From Setomelanomma holmii (Eukaryota; Ascomycota; Dothideomycetes; Pleosporales; Phaeosphaeriaceae), in NCBI GenBank assembly GCA_010015745.1, contig ML978198.1:1-64000 (forward strand): a stretch of 64,000 nucleotides of DNA, in the 5' to 3' direction. This document shows, one piece after another, positions 1 to 10,998 of this stretch. The position numbers were made by a program, and so were the translations under genes. The notes under the pieces are model-generated. The model was not told where the DNA came from and did not search any database. It saw only the letters and a program-made list of their open reading frames with translations. Each line of letters begins with the position of its first letter. Position 1 is the first letter of the stretch.

Positions 1-191
1 AGTTAAGTAGATATTAAGCCCTATTAGGCACCCTAAATCTTTGATACTATCAGGCCTTTCAGGCCGTTCAATCAGGCCTTCACCCTCAGCTTGAATGGCC
101 TGCACAATTTGGGTGGTCTGGCTTGAATTGAACGGACTGATCACGTGTCAGGCCGAACAATCCGTTAACGGGAAACTGATGGATTGTTGAC
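1..191. repeat. Edge sequence with five TCAGGCC motifs
   Basis: The heptamer TCAGGCC occurs at 50-56, 59-65, 72-78, 148-154 and 203-209, the last just inside the following transposase fragment. Such short clustered motifs resemble subterminal repeats of a DNA transposon, but no terminal inverted repeat is visible because the window starts here. No coding potential is seen. Confidence 0.3.
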
Positions 192-644
192 ATGTCTGTC
201 CATCAGGCCAGCTGGTATCAGGATATCCCACCTGACTGGGCTGTCGCTGTGAGTGACAATGGGTGGACCAACGATGGACTAGGCCTTGAGTGGGTCAAGC
301 ATTTCCACAGATATACGGAGTCTCGTACGTTAGGAGCGTACAGACTCCTCATCCTTGATGGGCACAGCAGCCACGCTACGCCAGAGTTTGATCAGTTCTG
401 TACAGAGAACAAGATCATCACTCTCTGCATGCCACCCCACACCTCTCACCTCCTCCAGCCTCTTGATGTAGGCTGCTCCTCTCCTCTCAAGACTGCGTAC
501 GGACATGAGGTGTCTGAGCTTGCTTGCCAAGGAGTCTTCCACGTTGATAAGCTTGACTTTCTATGGATATACACGAGGATCTGGTTGACAGCTTTGTCTA
601 ATCAGAACATCAAGGCTGGATTTCAAGCGACTGGGCTTATGTAG
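192..644 (+). pseudogene. Fot1/pogo-type transposase fragment (DDE domain)
   Basis: An open frame of 150 codons encodes the central catalytic part of a Tc1/mariner-superfamily (Fot1/pogo) transposase. Visible hallmarks are DNGWTNDGLGLEWVKHF, the catalytic-Asp motif LLILDGHSSH and the segment ENKIITLCMPPHTSHLLQPLDVG. It lacks the CENP-B-type DNA-binding N-terminus and the C-terminal zinc knuckle. It is colinear with the transposase at 26957-28966 but keeps its Trp codons, so it shows little RIP-type decay. The sequence upstream does not look like transposase, so it is truncated on the 5' side; the 3' side runs into LTR-like sequence. The element is non-functional as seen. Confidence 0.85.
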
Positions 645-713
645 GTGAGGAGCTATCGTACGGAGAACCTCACGCGTTTGGGTGGGGTGCGCAGGATAGT
701 GATCCAACACGTT

Positions 714-793
714 ATATAATCGCTCGCAGTAGCTCTCTCAATACAACAACCTTCTGCCTCATTCATACCTGCCCTGTGCTCCCACATCCAACA
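714..793 (+). repeat. 3' part of an LTR (same family as solo LTR 20148-20316)
   Basis: About 80 bp beginning TATATAATCGCTCGC and ending CACATCCAACA is essentially identical to the last 80 bp of the solo LTR at 20148-20316. It contains the TATA-like core and the downstream part of the LTR and ends with the canonical CA. The 5' portion (TGTCAGCC...) is absent, so this is a truncated LTR next to the transposase fragment. Confidence 0.85.
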
Positions 794-1138
794 TACTACA
801 TAGCACGTGACCTCAGAGCCTCTGGCCCTGGGTTGCTCCGGGGGTGGTCCGGAGGATCTCCGACATGGGCAAGTGATTGTGACAGGAGCTGCCTCTTGTG
901 CGGCGTCGCATCGACCCACTTCCCTAGACACAGCACAACTTATCTTCAACGATTGATGAACAAATTGACGAACAAACTCTACATTACTTGTTCACGGAAG
1001 TAAAGAGGTATCGTCGATGTTGTTACTACTACTAACATTCACTTCTTCCATGTACCCATGGCCGGATAGCGAACTCCACATCTTCCAACACGTCGCCTAT
1101 CGATTTGTGGCGTCCTCGAGTAACGCGCATACCACCAC
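794..1138. other. Spacer without recognised gene
   Basis: This 345-bp stretch lies between the LTR fragment and the stop codon of the peptide transporter. It must hold the transporter's 3' UTR; nothing else is recognised. Confidence 0.5.
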
Positions 1139-3203
1139 TTATGCGTGGTGCGCATTCTCCTCCGCGATGCTGTGCCTGCGGTCCTTACCAATGTAGTTCG
1201 AGTCAGGCAGCATGTTAAGCATATCCTCTTTCTTGTCTGTCGGGCGCTGGTGCAGCCAGAACAAGCAGCCACCAATGAACGCCAGTATCGCGACGACGGC
1301 ATAGTTCCACACCAGCAACGGGTCCTCAGACAACGACACGAGCGCCTGGCCAATGGCGTTGGAAAACGCGGACATGAAATGCCAGTATGATGTCACAAGC
1401 GAGCGCATGTTCTTTGGTGCCTTGGTGAAGGCGAACTCGAGGCCGGTGATGGAGGTGAAGATCTCGGAGAAGCCGACGAGGACATATGGCACAGTCTGGG
1501 TCCATACGTTGATGGGAGCGGGAGTGTCGCAATCGTTCATGTGCTTGCCGCAGGCGCCGAGCTCGTAGATGTAGTACTGAATAACGGAGGCACCGACCAT
1601 GGCGAGCGAGGCAAGCACGAAGCCGAAGGCGATGCGCTTGATGGGCGTGAACTTGATGTTGGCCTTGCGCAGCGCGGGGTAGAGGAAGTTATCCACAATA
1701 GGGATGAAGATCACCAGGGAGATGGGGTTGAGGTTGGTGATGAGATCGTTGGGGACGCCGTTACGCTGCATGGTTGCGGCTTGCGACGTCAGGTTGCTGG
1801 TCATCTGGTTGTATGAAAGCCCTGGCCATTGCATTAGCATTTCGACATAGCGAGCGACATGGGATGGGCTTACAGTAAAGAGGGACCCAGGTGAAGCAAG
1901 AGCAAGCTCGGAGACCACGCGCAACCTGGTCGACCCAGGCATCGTCGAACTGCATCCAGCCGGGCTTGGTAGAGCCAAGGTGGCTAGGTTTGACATCCTC
2001 CCAGAAGCGCTCGGATTTGAAGTTCTTGCGCATCTGCACAGGATTGACAGACCATTTACCCTTGGTGGCAAGCTTCAGTAGCTTGATGGCGCGGATGAGC
2101 ACGGAGCCGGTGGGTGGGCTCAGGTGATACTTTCCGCGGCAGAACCAGAGTACGATTGGGCAGCAGCAGAACATGATGGTGGGCAGAAGCCACGCGCACC
2201 AGAATCCGACGTACTTCTCAACATAGACCATGGAGATCTGTCCGGTCAGGGAACCTGTATTAATGAACATGTAGCTAAGGTGTAAAATCAGTGTGTGTCT
2301 CACATGCATTTCATACGTCGTGGCTTGCTTACAAGTACAAGAAGATACGGGAGATGGTAATGTTTGGGTCCGATATGATGCGCTCGCCAGTCTTGGGGTC
2401 CTTGATCACCCGCAGCTTGGATTGGCGGTACTGTTCAGCGATGAGAGGCGAGATGTTGGCCTTGAATGCACCGGTTCCGAAGCCAAGGGTGATCACACCG
2501 AGGACGAAGGGGGCAATAGCCTTGCCGCTGGTCAGGACGGTGGGAATGGCCGAGATGATGAGCAGGATGTGGCCCACGATCGAGAACGCGATGGCGATGA
2601 AAATGGTGTTGAAGCGACCGAGGTATTCATCAGCAATGATGGCACCGAGAATCGGTGTGGTGTAGGCCCAGAAAGAGTTGAAGGTACTGATACCGAATGA
2701 GGCACGCTGGCCCATACCGAGCGCCTGCAAAGTCAGTATACTCCGCATTTGGCGCGGCGAAGTATTTCACTTACACCAGGCTGACCATCAGCACGGGGAT
2801 CCTTGCCGGTGGTCTGTGCCACGCCATCAATGACAGGTAGATCTTTCTGAATGAAGTTGGTGTCTGAGACAGTCAGCGAGACTTCCAGTGAGAGATGGTA
2901 TGACATACACAACACTTGGCAACCATAATATCCGAACCGCTCGCATAGCTCGACGAACGCAATGGTGAAAGCAGTCCAGGGGATCTTGCCTGAGACACGG
3001 CGCAGCGTGCGAAGATCCTCTTCCGTTGGTTCCTCGCCCTGGAGGTCGGCCTCGAATTCGACTGGCGGAGCAACTTGGTGGCTGCTAGTGGTGTCGGAGT
3101 GGGCAAGAGCCTGCTTCTCTCCGATCTCATACAGTGGCGTCGCAACCTTTGGTTCATTGCTCATCGCCATATCGACGGCGTTCTGAGCGGCTGCCGACGT
3201 CAT
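1139..3203 (-). CDS. ptr2: PTR2-type proton-coupled oligopeptide transporter, 5 exons
   Basis: Assembled exons 3203-2909, 2863-2775, 2724-2333, 2274-1874 and 1821-1139 (GT-AG introns of 45-58 nt) give 619 residues, the usual size of fungal POT/PTR2 transporters. These plasma-membrane proteins import di- and tripeptides with protons. Diagnostic segments are VELCERFGYYG before the first membrane span, YTNFIQKDLP across intron 1, ALGMGQRASFG, FYMFINTGSLTGQ (the FYxxINxG family signature) across intron 3, and WLSYNQMTSNLTSQA across intron 4. The acidic N-terminal tail and charged C-terminal tail are cytoplasmic in this family. The start at 3203 is preferred over an in-frame ATG at 3233; both fit. 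It is followed upstream by a secreted dipeptidyl-peptidase gene on the same strand. The reading frame is intact. Confidence 0.95.
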
Positions 3204-5036
3204 TATGGTAGCAAAGGTAGCTTGAGTCGTCAAGTAGGTAGAGGTGGGCTACACTTGAGCTTCGATGTGCGCTGGCAATGCGGAGGGACGAGCGATCTGC
3301 TGTCGAACGAACGAGTGGCGAGCGGTCGTGTGCAAATTAATACTCCCTTTCAGATACTTGCAGAGGCAAACGGATGACAGCGCATCTTGGCCAAATTCGC
3401 TCTTTCGAGCAGGTGAATATCGCTACGACGTTACACCCACATTAGCCCGGATCCCGCCCGAGTGGTAAGAAGGCTCTCGTTATCGTTGCTTCAACGCTGC
3501 AGCCACTGACAACAGCTAAGGACAGGGAAGCTGTTTGTCCAAGATAGACGGCCCACCATGGCGACAGTGCTTCAGACCTTGGCGGAGGTCGATCACAAGG
3601 GCCGGTAGCAATTTATGTGGTGTGGATTAGTTTGTTCTTATCTTGGAGGATTAAGCTCTTGCGTATAGTGGTACCGCAGTTTGGGGTGTACCCCGCTTTG
3701 TAAAATGTGGTACCGAGCCCATACCACGTTGCTGAAGTGCGAACGACCTTTCAGAACTGTCGTCGAGATGGCTTCGAATGACCATAACCGCATTCAACAA
3801 GTGCGCGCCATTGCCATTCCCGCGAGAGTCACTACCGCTCCGCCTGGGCGCCGAGCGGAGATCTTGGCGGGCATCTCTTGCCTCTCAAGCTCTGCAACAC
3901 TCCTCGACATGTCTCCACACCACGAACGGTGGCGTCTATGCCCAAATGGGCAGGTTTCAACGTCTCATCTACATGGCAGCCAATCGGCAACTATCGCACT
4001 CAACATCGAAAGTGCAACCAGCTCTCTGGTGTTCTGGTGTTCTGATTGGCTTCCAGAAAACATTCCGCGCCGTGACACAATGCTTGTCTCCTCACGTTTC
4101 GAGGTAAGATCCGACAAAATTGATCGCTGGTTGGCGATTGCTTCGAATTGGCGTCTTATTCCGCTATGCGTAGGAAGGTTGTCCGGAAAACGGCAGGACC
4201 GCTGATTCCCGCTCCCTTCGCATCTTCGACGCGTATATGGTGCATATGTGCAAGTGCAACATGGGAGTGAGATGCCGATGATAATTAGCGCTATATATCG
4301 AAGAGCCAGTACTTAGATCTTGGCTTTCGCGGATATAGGCTTTTGCTTATCAGTGGATACTATGTCTTGAGCAGAGTTATATCTGGAAAAGTGGGACTGA
4401 CCGTTCAGACCATCAGTCTGCCACTGTGGGGACCTAGAATCGCGATGTTGAAAAAATCGAGCCCGACTGAACGGTGGCCATGCTGTGGTGATTTCGCGTG
4501 CAGGTACCCCGTCTGATTACCGAAAACAGTGATCATCGACATGACCATTGCTCAAATCATCATTGTCGTGGGCGGCTCTACGTCAAGCGCCTCGAGTATC
4601 CACACCTGCGACCACAGAATTGATCACTCGGTTCTCATCCGAGCACCAGGTAGCCGGTGCATTTGTCTTGTATCCAGTGTCGATGCAAAGTAGGCGGCAT
4701 ACCGACTGCATGCCCATTCCCGAGAAAGCTCGATGTACGAACAAGGTCGACTGAAAGAAGGAAACCTGGCGTAGGATGCTGATGCTGATAAGAGCGTCAG
4801 CGTCGTGCATCACGCTGCGATCGAACTGTTCTCATGCGATCGTTGAAGATACTGTTCGGTGCACTGCAAGTATTGCGCATGCATATTGACAGGCGTCATT
4901 TATTGCGTTCGTAGATGGTTTTCATTATCATTAAGTATGTGCGCGGTCTTCTGCCAACCTCATGTTAGCATCTACATACATCATGCCCAAAGACTCCGTA
5001 CAAAATCCGACGATCTGTGAGTAAGAGGGCTACCAC
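3204..5036. other. Intergenic region between ptr2 and dpp5
   Basis: About 1.8 kb holding the ptr2 promoter (left) and the dpp5 3' flank (right). An open frame at 3681-4205 has no recognisable domain and no bias that separates it from chance. No repeat was recognised. Confidence 0.5.
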
Positions 5037-7246
5037 TCAGTTTCCAACCGGCACATCATCGAGAGGCGTTCCCTTAGAGTAGTGGTTGATCCAGTTGTAA
5101 ATCTCGGTATGCCACACCAGACTATTCTCCTGGTTCAGGACCCAATGGTTCTCATCTGGGAAGTTGAGGAAGCGCGACGGAACACCGCGAGCCTGTAAGA
5201 TGTTAAAAAGTGCAAGACCGTCGCTCTCAGGAAGACGGTAGTCAAGCGTGTTATGCACGATAAAATGCGGTGTCGACCAGTTGGCAACGTGGTTCAACGG
5301 GTTCCACTTGTCATAGGCGTCAGACTCCCAGATGCTGCCGTTGTAGTCGTGGCGAATGAACCACAACTCTTCCGTACCCCATGCGGCTTGTGTGTTGGAG
5401 ATACCATCGTGGGTGACAAGTGCCTTGAACTCATTACCAAGGTCGTTGGACTGGATCCAATTCGTCATGTATCCACCGTAAGAAGCACCCGCGCAAATGC
5501 CGTTCTCGGTGTCGATTTCCTTCAAGTTATCGACGACATATTGCCATGCATTGACGAGATCATCATATGGGTAGCTTCCCCAGTTGCCCTGAATGGCATC
5601 AATGAGATACTGTCCGAAGCCAGTGGAACCAGTTGGGTTGGGAGCGACGACAATGTAACCCTGGTCGGCCCAAACCTGAGGGTTCCACCGGGTAGACCAG
5701 CCGTTGGCGTTTGAGCCCTGAGGACCACCATGGACGATGAAAGCTAGAGGGTAGGTCTTGTTTGAGACGTAGTTGGTCGGCTTCACAACGACAGCGTGGA
5801 GTTGCTGCTTGAGATTAGGGTCGGAGCCGTTGAAGAAGATCTCCGAAAAGGTAGACGAGCTCAAACCAGCCAAGTTTTCATCGTGCTCGGCAGCATTGAA
5901 GAGAGTATTCTTGGTGCCGTTTGCGATAACGTAGTATTCGGTGGGTGTCCAGATAGCACTCGCCGTAATCAAGAGGGAAGAGTCAGGTAGCAAAGAGAAC
6001 GACGACACGGTCGTGTTCGAGGTGAGGGGCTTGTAGTCACCCTTGCCTGAGATTGGGAAGTTGAAGACCTTGACGCGCGCGTAATCCTCTGCTGTGGCAT
6101 AGATCGACTGGCCGTCGTGTGCCCAAGTAAGAGGACCTTGCACCCAGCGATCAAAATCTGAGCTCAGTGTCTGGAAGTTGCTGGTGGTGACCTTGCTATA
6201 TGACGTGGCGACGTCGACGCTGTACAGCTGCCATAGATCAGACTCGTAGTAATCCTCGTCTTGCTGGATATATGCAAGCTTGGTGCTATCGGGCGAGAAT
6301 GAAGGCTGTCCGGATGCACCCTGGTGACCAGCTTTCGCTTGCTCGGAATCGGGTCCATTCAAGGCGACCGCGACATCTGAGCTTGCGAATGAGCCCAGGT
6401 AGATGTAGCTTGCGGTATAGTTGGCTTTGTTAAGCTGGGGAGCCTTGCTAAGAAAAGCATACAGCGAGCCATCCGGACTGATTGCGTAGTCACCAGAATC
6501 ACCAAATGGCTGCACGGGTGTCTCCGATTGTGTAGTTGTGAAGTTGACACCATGGTTGAGATTGCGAAGACCAGTGCCGGCGAGCGCATAGCTGCCCTTT
6601 GAAGACAGAACGCCAGCGAACACATTATAACGCTGCTTCGTCAGCCATGTGTCCCAATGGCGTGCGTAGTTGTCCGAGTAGAAGCGAGCGGTGCTTCGTG
6701 GAGTCTCAGCGGTTTCTGGGTTGTACGCCGTGCCATTGGGATACGCCAGACTATTGACCAAGAAGTTCAAATTGCCTGAAGACGTGTTGGCGACCTTGAG
6801 ACCGGAGTATGGCGCATCCAGCTCCGCGACCTTGGTGCTAGTGTTCGGACTCTTGACATCTCCAATCCATAGCGAAACACCGCCGGCAATCTCACCAGTT
6901 CCGTTGATGTAGATGAATCCGGTATCGGTGCCGGGAAGCCATGCCGCCTCATTGATCTCCGAGCTATTCCAGCCCGATTTGGTGATCTCGCCGGTCTTGA
7001 GATCAATCAAGTTGAGACCATGACTTGACGACTGCTTGTCGAACGAGTACTGAGACACGGAGAACAGAGCAATTGTTCCGTCTCCGCTGGGGCTGAGAGC
7101 ACCGCGACGCGGATTGCTGAGCATTTGCCTGTCATCTGGTCAATAGAAGTCTTCATATTATCATCTCAATTTGTTGCATACTCGGGAGTAATCGCAAAGG
7201 CGCCGGTGGCAGCCAATGCGGTCGCAATACCCAGATAACGTGCCAT
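5037..7246 (-). CDS. dpp5: Secreted dipeptidyl-peptidase V (S9 family serine peptidase)
   Basis: Exon 1 (7246-7182) encodes a signal peptide starting MARYLGIATALAATGAFA; a 53-nt intron (7129-7181) splices into 7128-5037, giving 718 residues, the normal size for fungal DPP V. The enzyme is secreted and removes N-terminal dipeptides (X-Ala and similar) from peptides outside the cell. The N-terminal two thirds is the beta-propeller with many N-glycosylation sequons; the C-terminal part is the alpha/beta-hydrolase domain. The nucleophile motif GASYGGYM puts Ser at about residue 571, with Asp about 651 (NTLDYRLPESDG) and His about 683 (PDENHW), spacing typical of the S9 triad. The junction reads ITPEQMLSNPRRG, a conserved start of the mature protein. 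It lies 1.8 kb from a peptide transporter on the same strand, suggesting shared nutritional use of peptides. Confidence 0.96.
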
Positions 7247-8464
7247 TGTCAACGCGACCAGCTTATGGTAAGCAATTGAGAGAGGTCGATGTTGAACAAG
7301 ACCTCTCCGCGATGGGCATCGAGCTTATTTGAAGTCCAGGTTCCTGGAAGTCCCGAGGGTCCAACCATGCAGCACATTTTGAGCCTGGGTGCCTGTGGTG
7401 CCTGGCCGTCTGTCATCGCGGCCATTGCATGGCTCCATCGCCATCGATTGCATCATATTGTCCCATGCATCCTGGCTGCTTGTACACCCAAACTGCAGTT
7501 GATTACCGCAGCTCGCCATGTCTCCTGCCTGTTGCGGTCTACCGCTGCGGGTGCACAAACCAGCTCGGCCTCGGTGAAGAACTAAAAAGCATGATTGACT
7601 GGCAGCGTATCGCAACTTGCGCACCTGGCCCGCAATCCTGGACCCGCAATATAAGGCCGCTTGGCTTCTTGGGTAGGTGCAACCTCACGTGTGAAGAGGC
7701 GGGCAGCCGCTAAAATGGGTGGCGTAGGTTGCCAAGAACGACCGGCCAAATATGAGGAGGAGGCGGAGACAACGGCGCACCGAGAAAGGCAGGTACGAAA
7801 ATCTTCTCGAGTGTTGGTCCTGCACGCCTCGCTCGTTCCTGGTGCGATGCTACACCTTCGCAATCCGTCTTTGATTTTCGCAAGCTCGTTGTGCGAATTG
7901 TTGTATGCGACAAGTTGTCCCAATTTCTCGTTTGGGTTGTCTTGTGGTATGGACTCGCTTGCGGCCATGGTGGTCGCTCCGCATCCAATTATGAGGGAAC
8001 GTCGAAGATGATGTCGCTGCGGCCAGTTGTGCGCGTTCCGTCAGCGAAATGGCAACATCAGAGCAATTGCCTTTTCAGGTACAACGTGCGAGGCGGATAA
8101 ACGACGACATCGTGCTAGGCGGGAACACCCTCGGCCTTGGCGGTATACCTCAGCGAATCAGAGAAACTTTTCGTCGTATCTGCTGACGCTCGTGATAAGA
8201 GTGGAGTTGTTTTCTTCGAGGTCCGAGGATGCGATCTGAACATACTGTGGTACGCCAAAGATAGCCTCGTTCCATCTGCTTAACAACGCACTCCATACTG
8301 GTGTATTAAAGTCTGACATGTTCGCACGATTTGCATAATTTACAGTTAATGCCATGGTGGCAGAACGAGATCCCCGCTTCCGCGTCTGGTCTCGTTCTGG
8401 CCTGGCTTCTTTCAGCTCATGCTGTTATGTCGGATCCGAAGATTTTTGAAGCTGCCACAGATGG
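7247..8464. other. Intergenic region with no supported gene
   Basis: Contains the dpp5 promoter at its left end. Overlapping open frames between 7289 and 8011 exist on both strands, but none shows a domain, signal peptide or convincing splice structure. A minus-strand frame beginning at 7968 (MAASESIPQDNPNEK) is the least unlikely candidate but has no support beyond being open. Confidence 0.45.
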
Positions 8465-8610
8465 CAACAAGCCAGCCAAGCCAATCTGGCTCGTGAGCTT
8501 AGCTTGGCTTGAGTTGTTGGTGTTGTAGGCTTGGCTGGATTGGCTTGAGTGCTGTAAATCAAGTGGCTTGGCTTGATAGCTTGATGGCTTGATTGCCTAT
8601 CTAGGAAATC

Positions 8611-8667
8611 GTTTGGTGTTAAGTTTTTGGTGTTAAGTTTTTGGTGTTGGGTTTTTGGTGTTGAGTT
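8611..8667. repeat. Short tandem repeat, about 4 units of 14 bp
   Basis: The unit TTTTTGGTGTTAAG is repeated about four times with small changes immediately downstream of the hAT transposase stop codon. It sits in the element's 3' subterminal region; hAT copy 2 keeps one similar unit at its own stop. Confidence 0.7.
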
Positions 8668-9953
8668 TTAGCAATCGCCCTCGTCGTCCCATGTGCTTAC
8701 GCCGTACAGTATATCCATCGCGTCATCAGTTATCGTCGCCTTCGCGGCCATCTCGTCGTCGCCTAGGGCAGCTTGTTGCCACCGTCGTACGCACTGTATA
8801 GCCGCCAAAAGTTGAGGTTGTATAGCCCGCCTGCGAGGCTCTAACAGGTTGCCTAGCTCACTAAACATGCGCTCACACTCACAGCTCGACGCTGGGATGG
8901 AGAGGACGTCAAGCGCAAGCTTGCTGAGGCTGGGGTAGCGATTGCGCAGCGTTACCCAGTATTTTATAGGGTTATTAGCGTGTTCTGTACCCTTCTCTGC
9001 GTGCGGCTCGCTCCTCTTCCACCTATCATCCTCATCCTCCGCTGCGTCGTCGTCGGCCGTGGCCTTGGGGTCAATGAGGCTGTCGATCGCGTCGTCCATA
9101 TCGTTTGAGATAACCTTTAGGCACCGTACAACGCGCGGTGAGGTGTTGTAGGTAGCCCACAACGCGCGAAAATTGCGGTTGTTGGCGTTAAGCCAGTCAG
9201 GCCTGTCGCTCCACGACGCCTCACAGTACGTTTTATAGTAAGGATGGAGTATTGTAGCAGCGTAATAGGCAGGTGAGAGGTCTAGTTTGGCGCAGTAGTC
9301 GTTAGCTTTTGCCCATGCCGCGTGCAAGTTGATAGCAAGGTGGTCCTCAGGCGCCTTGTTGTGCGCGTTATAGTTGACTGCCTTGTACGCTTTGGCGCGC
9401 TGCTCGTAGTAAGAGAGGATATATTCGAACACTGGGATTATCTCAGCAATAGCACCAAAGCCACCGCTTCTACTGCATCCTTCAAGGCGCTTTGTAGCAG
9501 CCTTTAGCGGCTTCAGGACGTCCATATACTCAGTAACAACAGCCCAGTCAGCAGCCGTGAGGCCGTCTGATCGCATCCACGGCTGCGCGTCAGGTAGCTT
9601 GTTGCCGCGACTCTGGGCGTACGTGTCCTCGTCTCGTACGCGCCTAATATGGTGGTTAGCGTAGGCGTTGACTGCTAGTTGCAGCTTTACAGCGCGCTCA
9701 AAGCATGAGTAGTAGGAGTTCCAGCGGGTGACAACTGGCTTAACAGGCTCGAGGACTTTGCGCTCGTCGGCAGGCGCGTCAATAGGCAGCTCCCAATAGG
9801 CAAGGCGCTGAAAGTCAGCAAATAGCGTGTACTGTTGAGGTGTTTTGATGTAGTTAATAACGCTTGAAAGGACTCCTAGAGCACCGTCGCGCCTCCACTC
9901 GCGCATAGACTCGATCTTGTCAGTAAGCTCGCTCGCGTCGTTATCGTAGGCTT
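8668..9953 (-). pseudogene. hAT transposase, C-terminal two thirds, frame intact
   Basis: A clean 412-codon frame (first ATG at 9906, frame continuing to about 9953) carries the hAT catalytic core and C-terminal dimerisation domain. Landmarks are VTRWNSYYSCFERAV, the segment APEDHLAINLHAAWAKAND, LSPAYYAATILHPYYKTY, and the hATC signature LALDVLSIPASSCECERMFS near the end. The BED zinc finger and the first catalytic Asp region are missing, so it cannot be a complete transposase. Unlike copies 2 and 3 it has no internal stops and keeps Trp at positions where the others have TAG. Confidence 0.85.
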
Positions 9954-9979
9954 GGTTGGTTGGTTGGTTAGTTGGTATT

Positions 9980-10998
9980 CATTTTACGTCTGTTGATGAG
10001 GATCAAGTCCTCCATCTCGCCTCCCAAAGGGCATATTCGACGTGCTAAGCTATGGAGTTATAGTACAAACGCACTACCTTAGAAAGCATTTCTTGCCTGC
10101 ACGAGTATTGCTACCATTTCAAGCTACAGCTCCCCTTCTAGTTGGGGAGACTGAGCCGTGTACGTACATTAGAGAAAGTCCCTCACATTCTGTAGCATCT
10201 CCATGCTGTACAAGAAGAAAAAGAGAAAGATAGTAGGAGAGGAAGGGCGGGGAGACAGGTAGGAGGGTGGGGAGTGTTGCAGCGTTGTGCTGCCAGACCC
10301 AGTGTTGCTGGATGCTGCACTAAAACTGGGTGGGTAGCCTCTTCCACTGCTATGCTGTTGCAAGGCAGTGGATGCTACTGGGGACAGACCTTAGTATAGT
10401 ACTGTGTGAGCTGAATGAAGGCCCCAAAGGCCTCCGGGTCTCCTATCAGCGCTGCAGTGTACGCAAGGCCGTCAGCCCGGCTGGCTGGTGGTATGGATGG
10501 TCGAAGAGGCCATCGGCTAAAGGCTCCTAGGGTCTTGCGGCAGAGCACAAGGTGCTCTAGCGTCTTGTCGCGTCCGCATGAGCAGAAGAGGTTTGCGTCA
10601 CTGTGATGGAACTTCTGGTGGTACCAGGCAAAGTCCCCATGCATAGATCGGATAGAAAGGAGTCTAGCTAACGTAGCTCTTGGTAGGTCTAGCTCTCTTG
10701 GTCCACAGCGTGGTGTGTAGTCTAGGTCCCAGTTCTTATACCATTTCGAGAGTTTCGTCTTTTTGTCTGACCACCAGCGCTGTTGTGTGTTGCGCAGTCT
10801 TTTGCGGGCAACCGACTTGATGCCTGAGAGTGTAGGCATAGCAGCCTTCCCAGCTGGGGGTGACGGGTGCAGAGCTTCCAGATTGGCTAGTCTGTCTGCT
10901 GTCTCGTTGCCCTCGATGCCCTGGTGTCCAGGGGCCCATTTGATAGAGACGTCGTGGGTCTCCATAGCGCCGTGGCACTCCAGGAAGGCCAGAGTTGT
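9980..10998 (-). mobile_element. Truncated non-LTR retrotransposon (LINE), 3' end
   Basis: The right part (10375-10998) encodes the RNase H tail of a fungal I/Tad-type LINE ORF2: VSIKWAPGHQGIEGNETADRL is the conserved GHxGxxGNExAD signature, followed by a Cys/His cluster FCSCGRDKTLEHLVLC typical of these polyproteins. The frame ends at 10375 and about 390 bp of probable 3' UTR follows to the left. The element is cut at 10998, exactly where the terminus of hAT copy 2 begins. The upstream reverse transcriptase is absent. Confidence 0.8.

Larger units (their letters stand above)
8465..9953 (-). mobile_element. hAT transposon copy 1, truncated at its 5' side
   Basis: The 3' terminus probably starts at 8465 with CAACAAGCC, followed by a subterminal zone rich in AAGCC/GGCTTGG motifs and a 14-bp tandem repeat. 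The transposase coding part lies at 8668-9953. A closely related terminus, CAACAAGCAAGCC, begins at 10999 for copy 2. On the other side the coding sequence stops abruptly near 9953 in a TTGG-repeat tract. No 8-bp target duplication could be matched because the 5' end is missing. Confidence 0.75.

Noticed and set aside
3681..4205. 174-codon plus-strand frame in the ptr2-dpp5 spacer
   Set aside because: No domain, signal peptide, splice support or composition different from other chance frames in the region.
7289..8011. Several overlapping frames upstream of dpp5
   Set aside because: Mutually overlapping on both strands with no feature favouring one.
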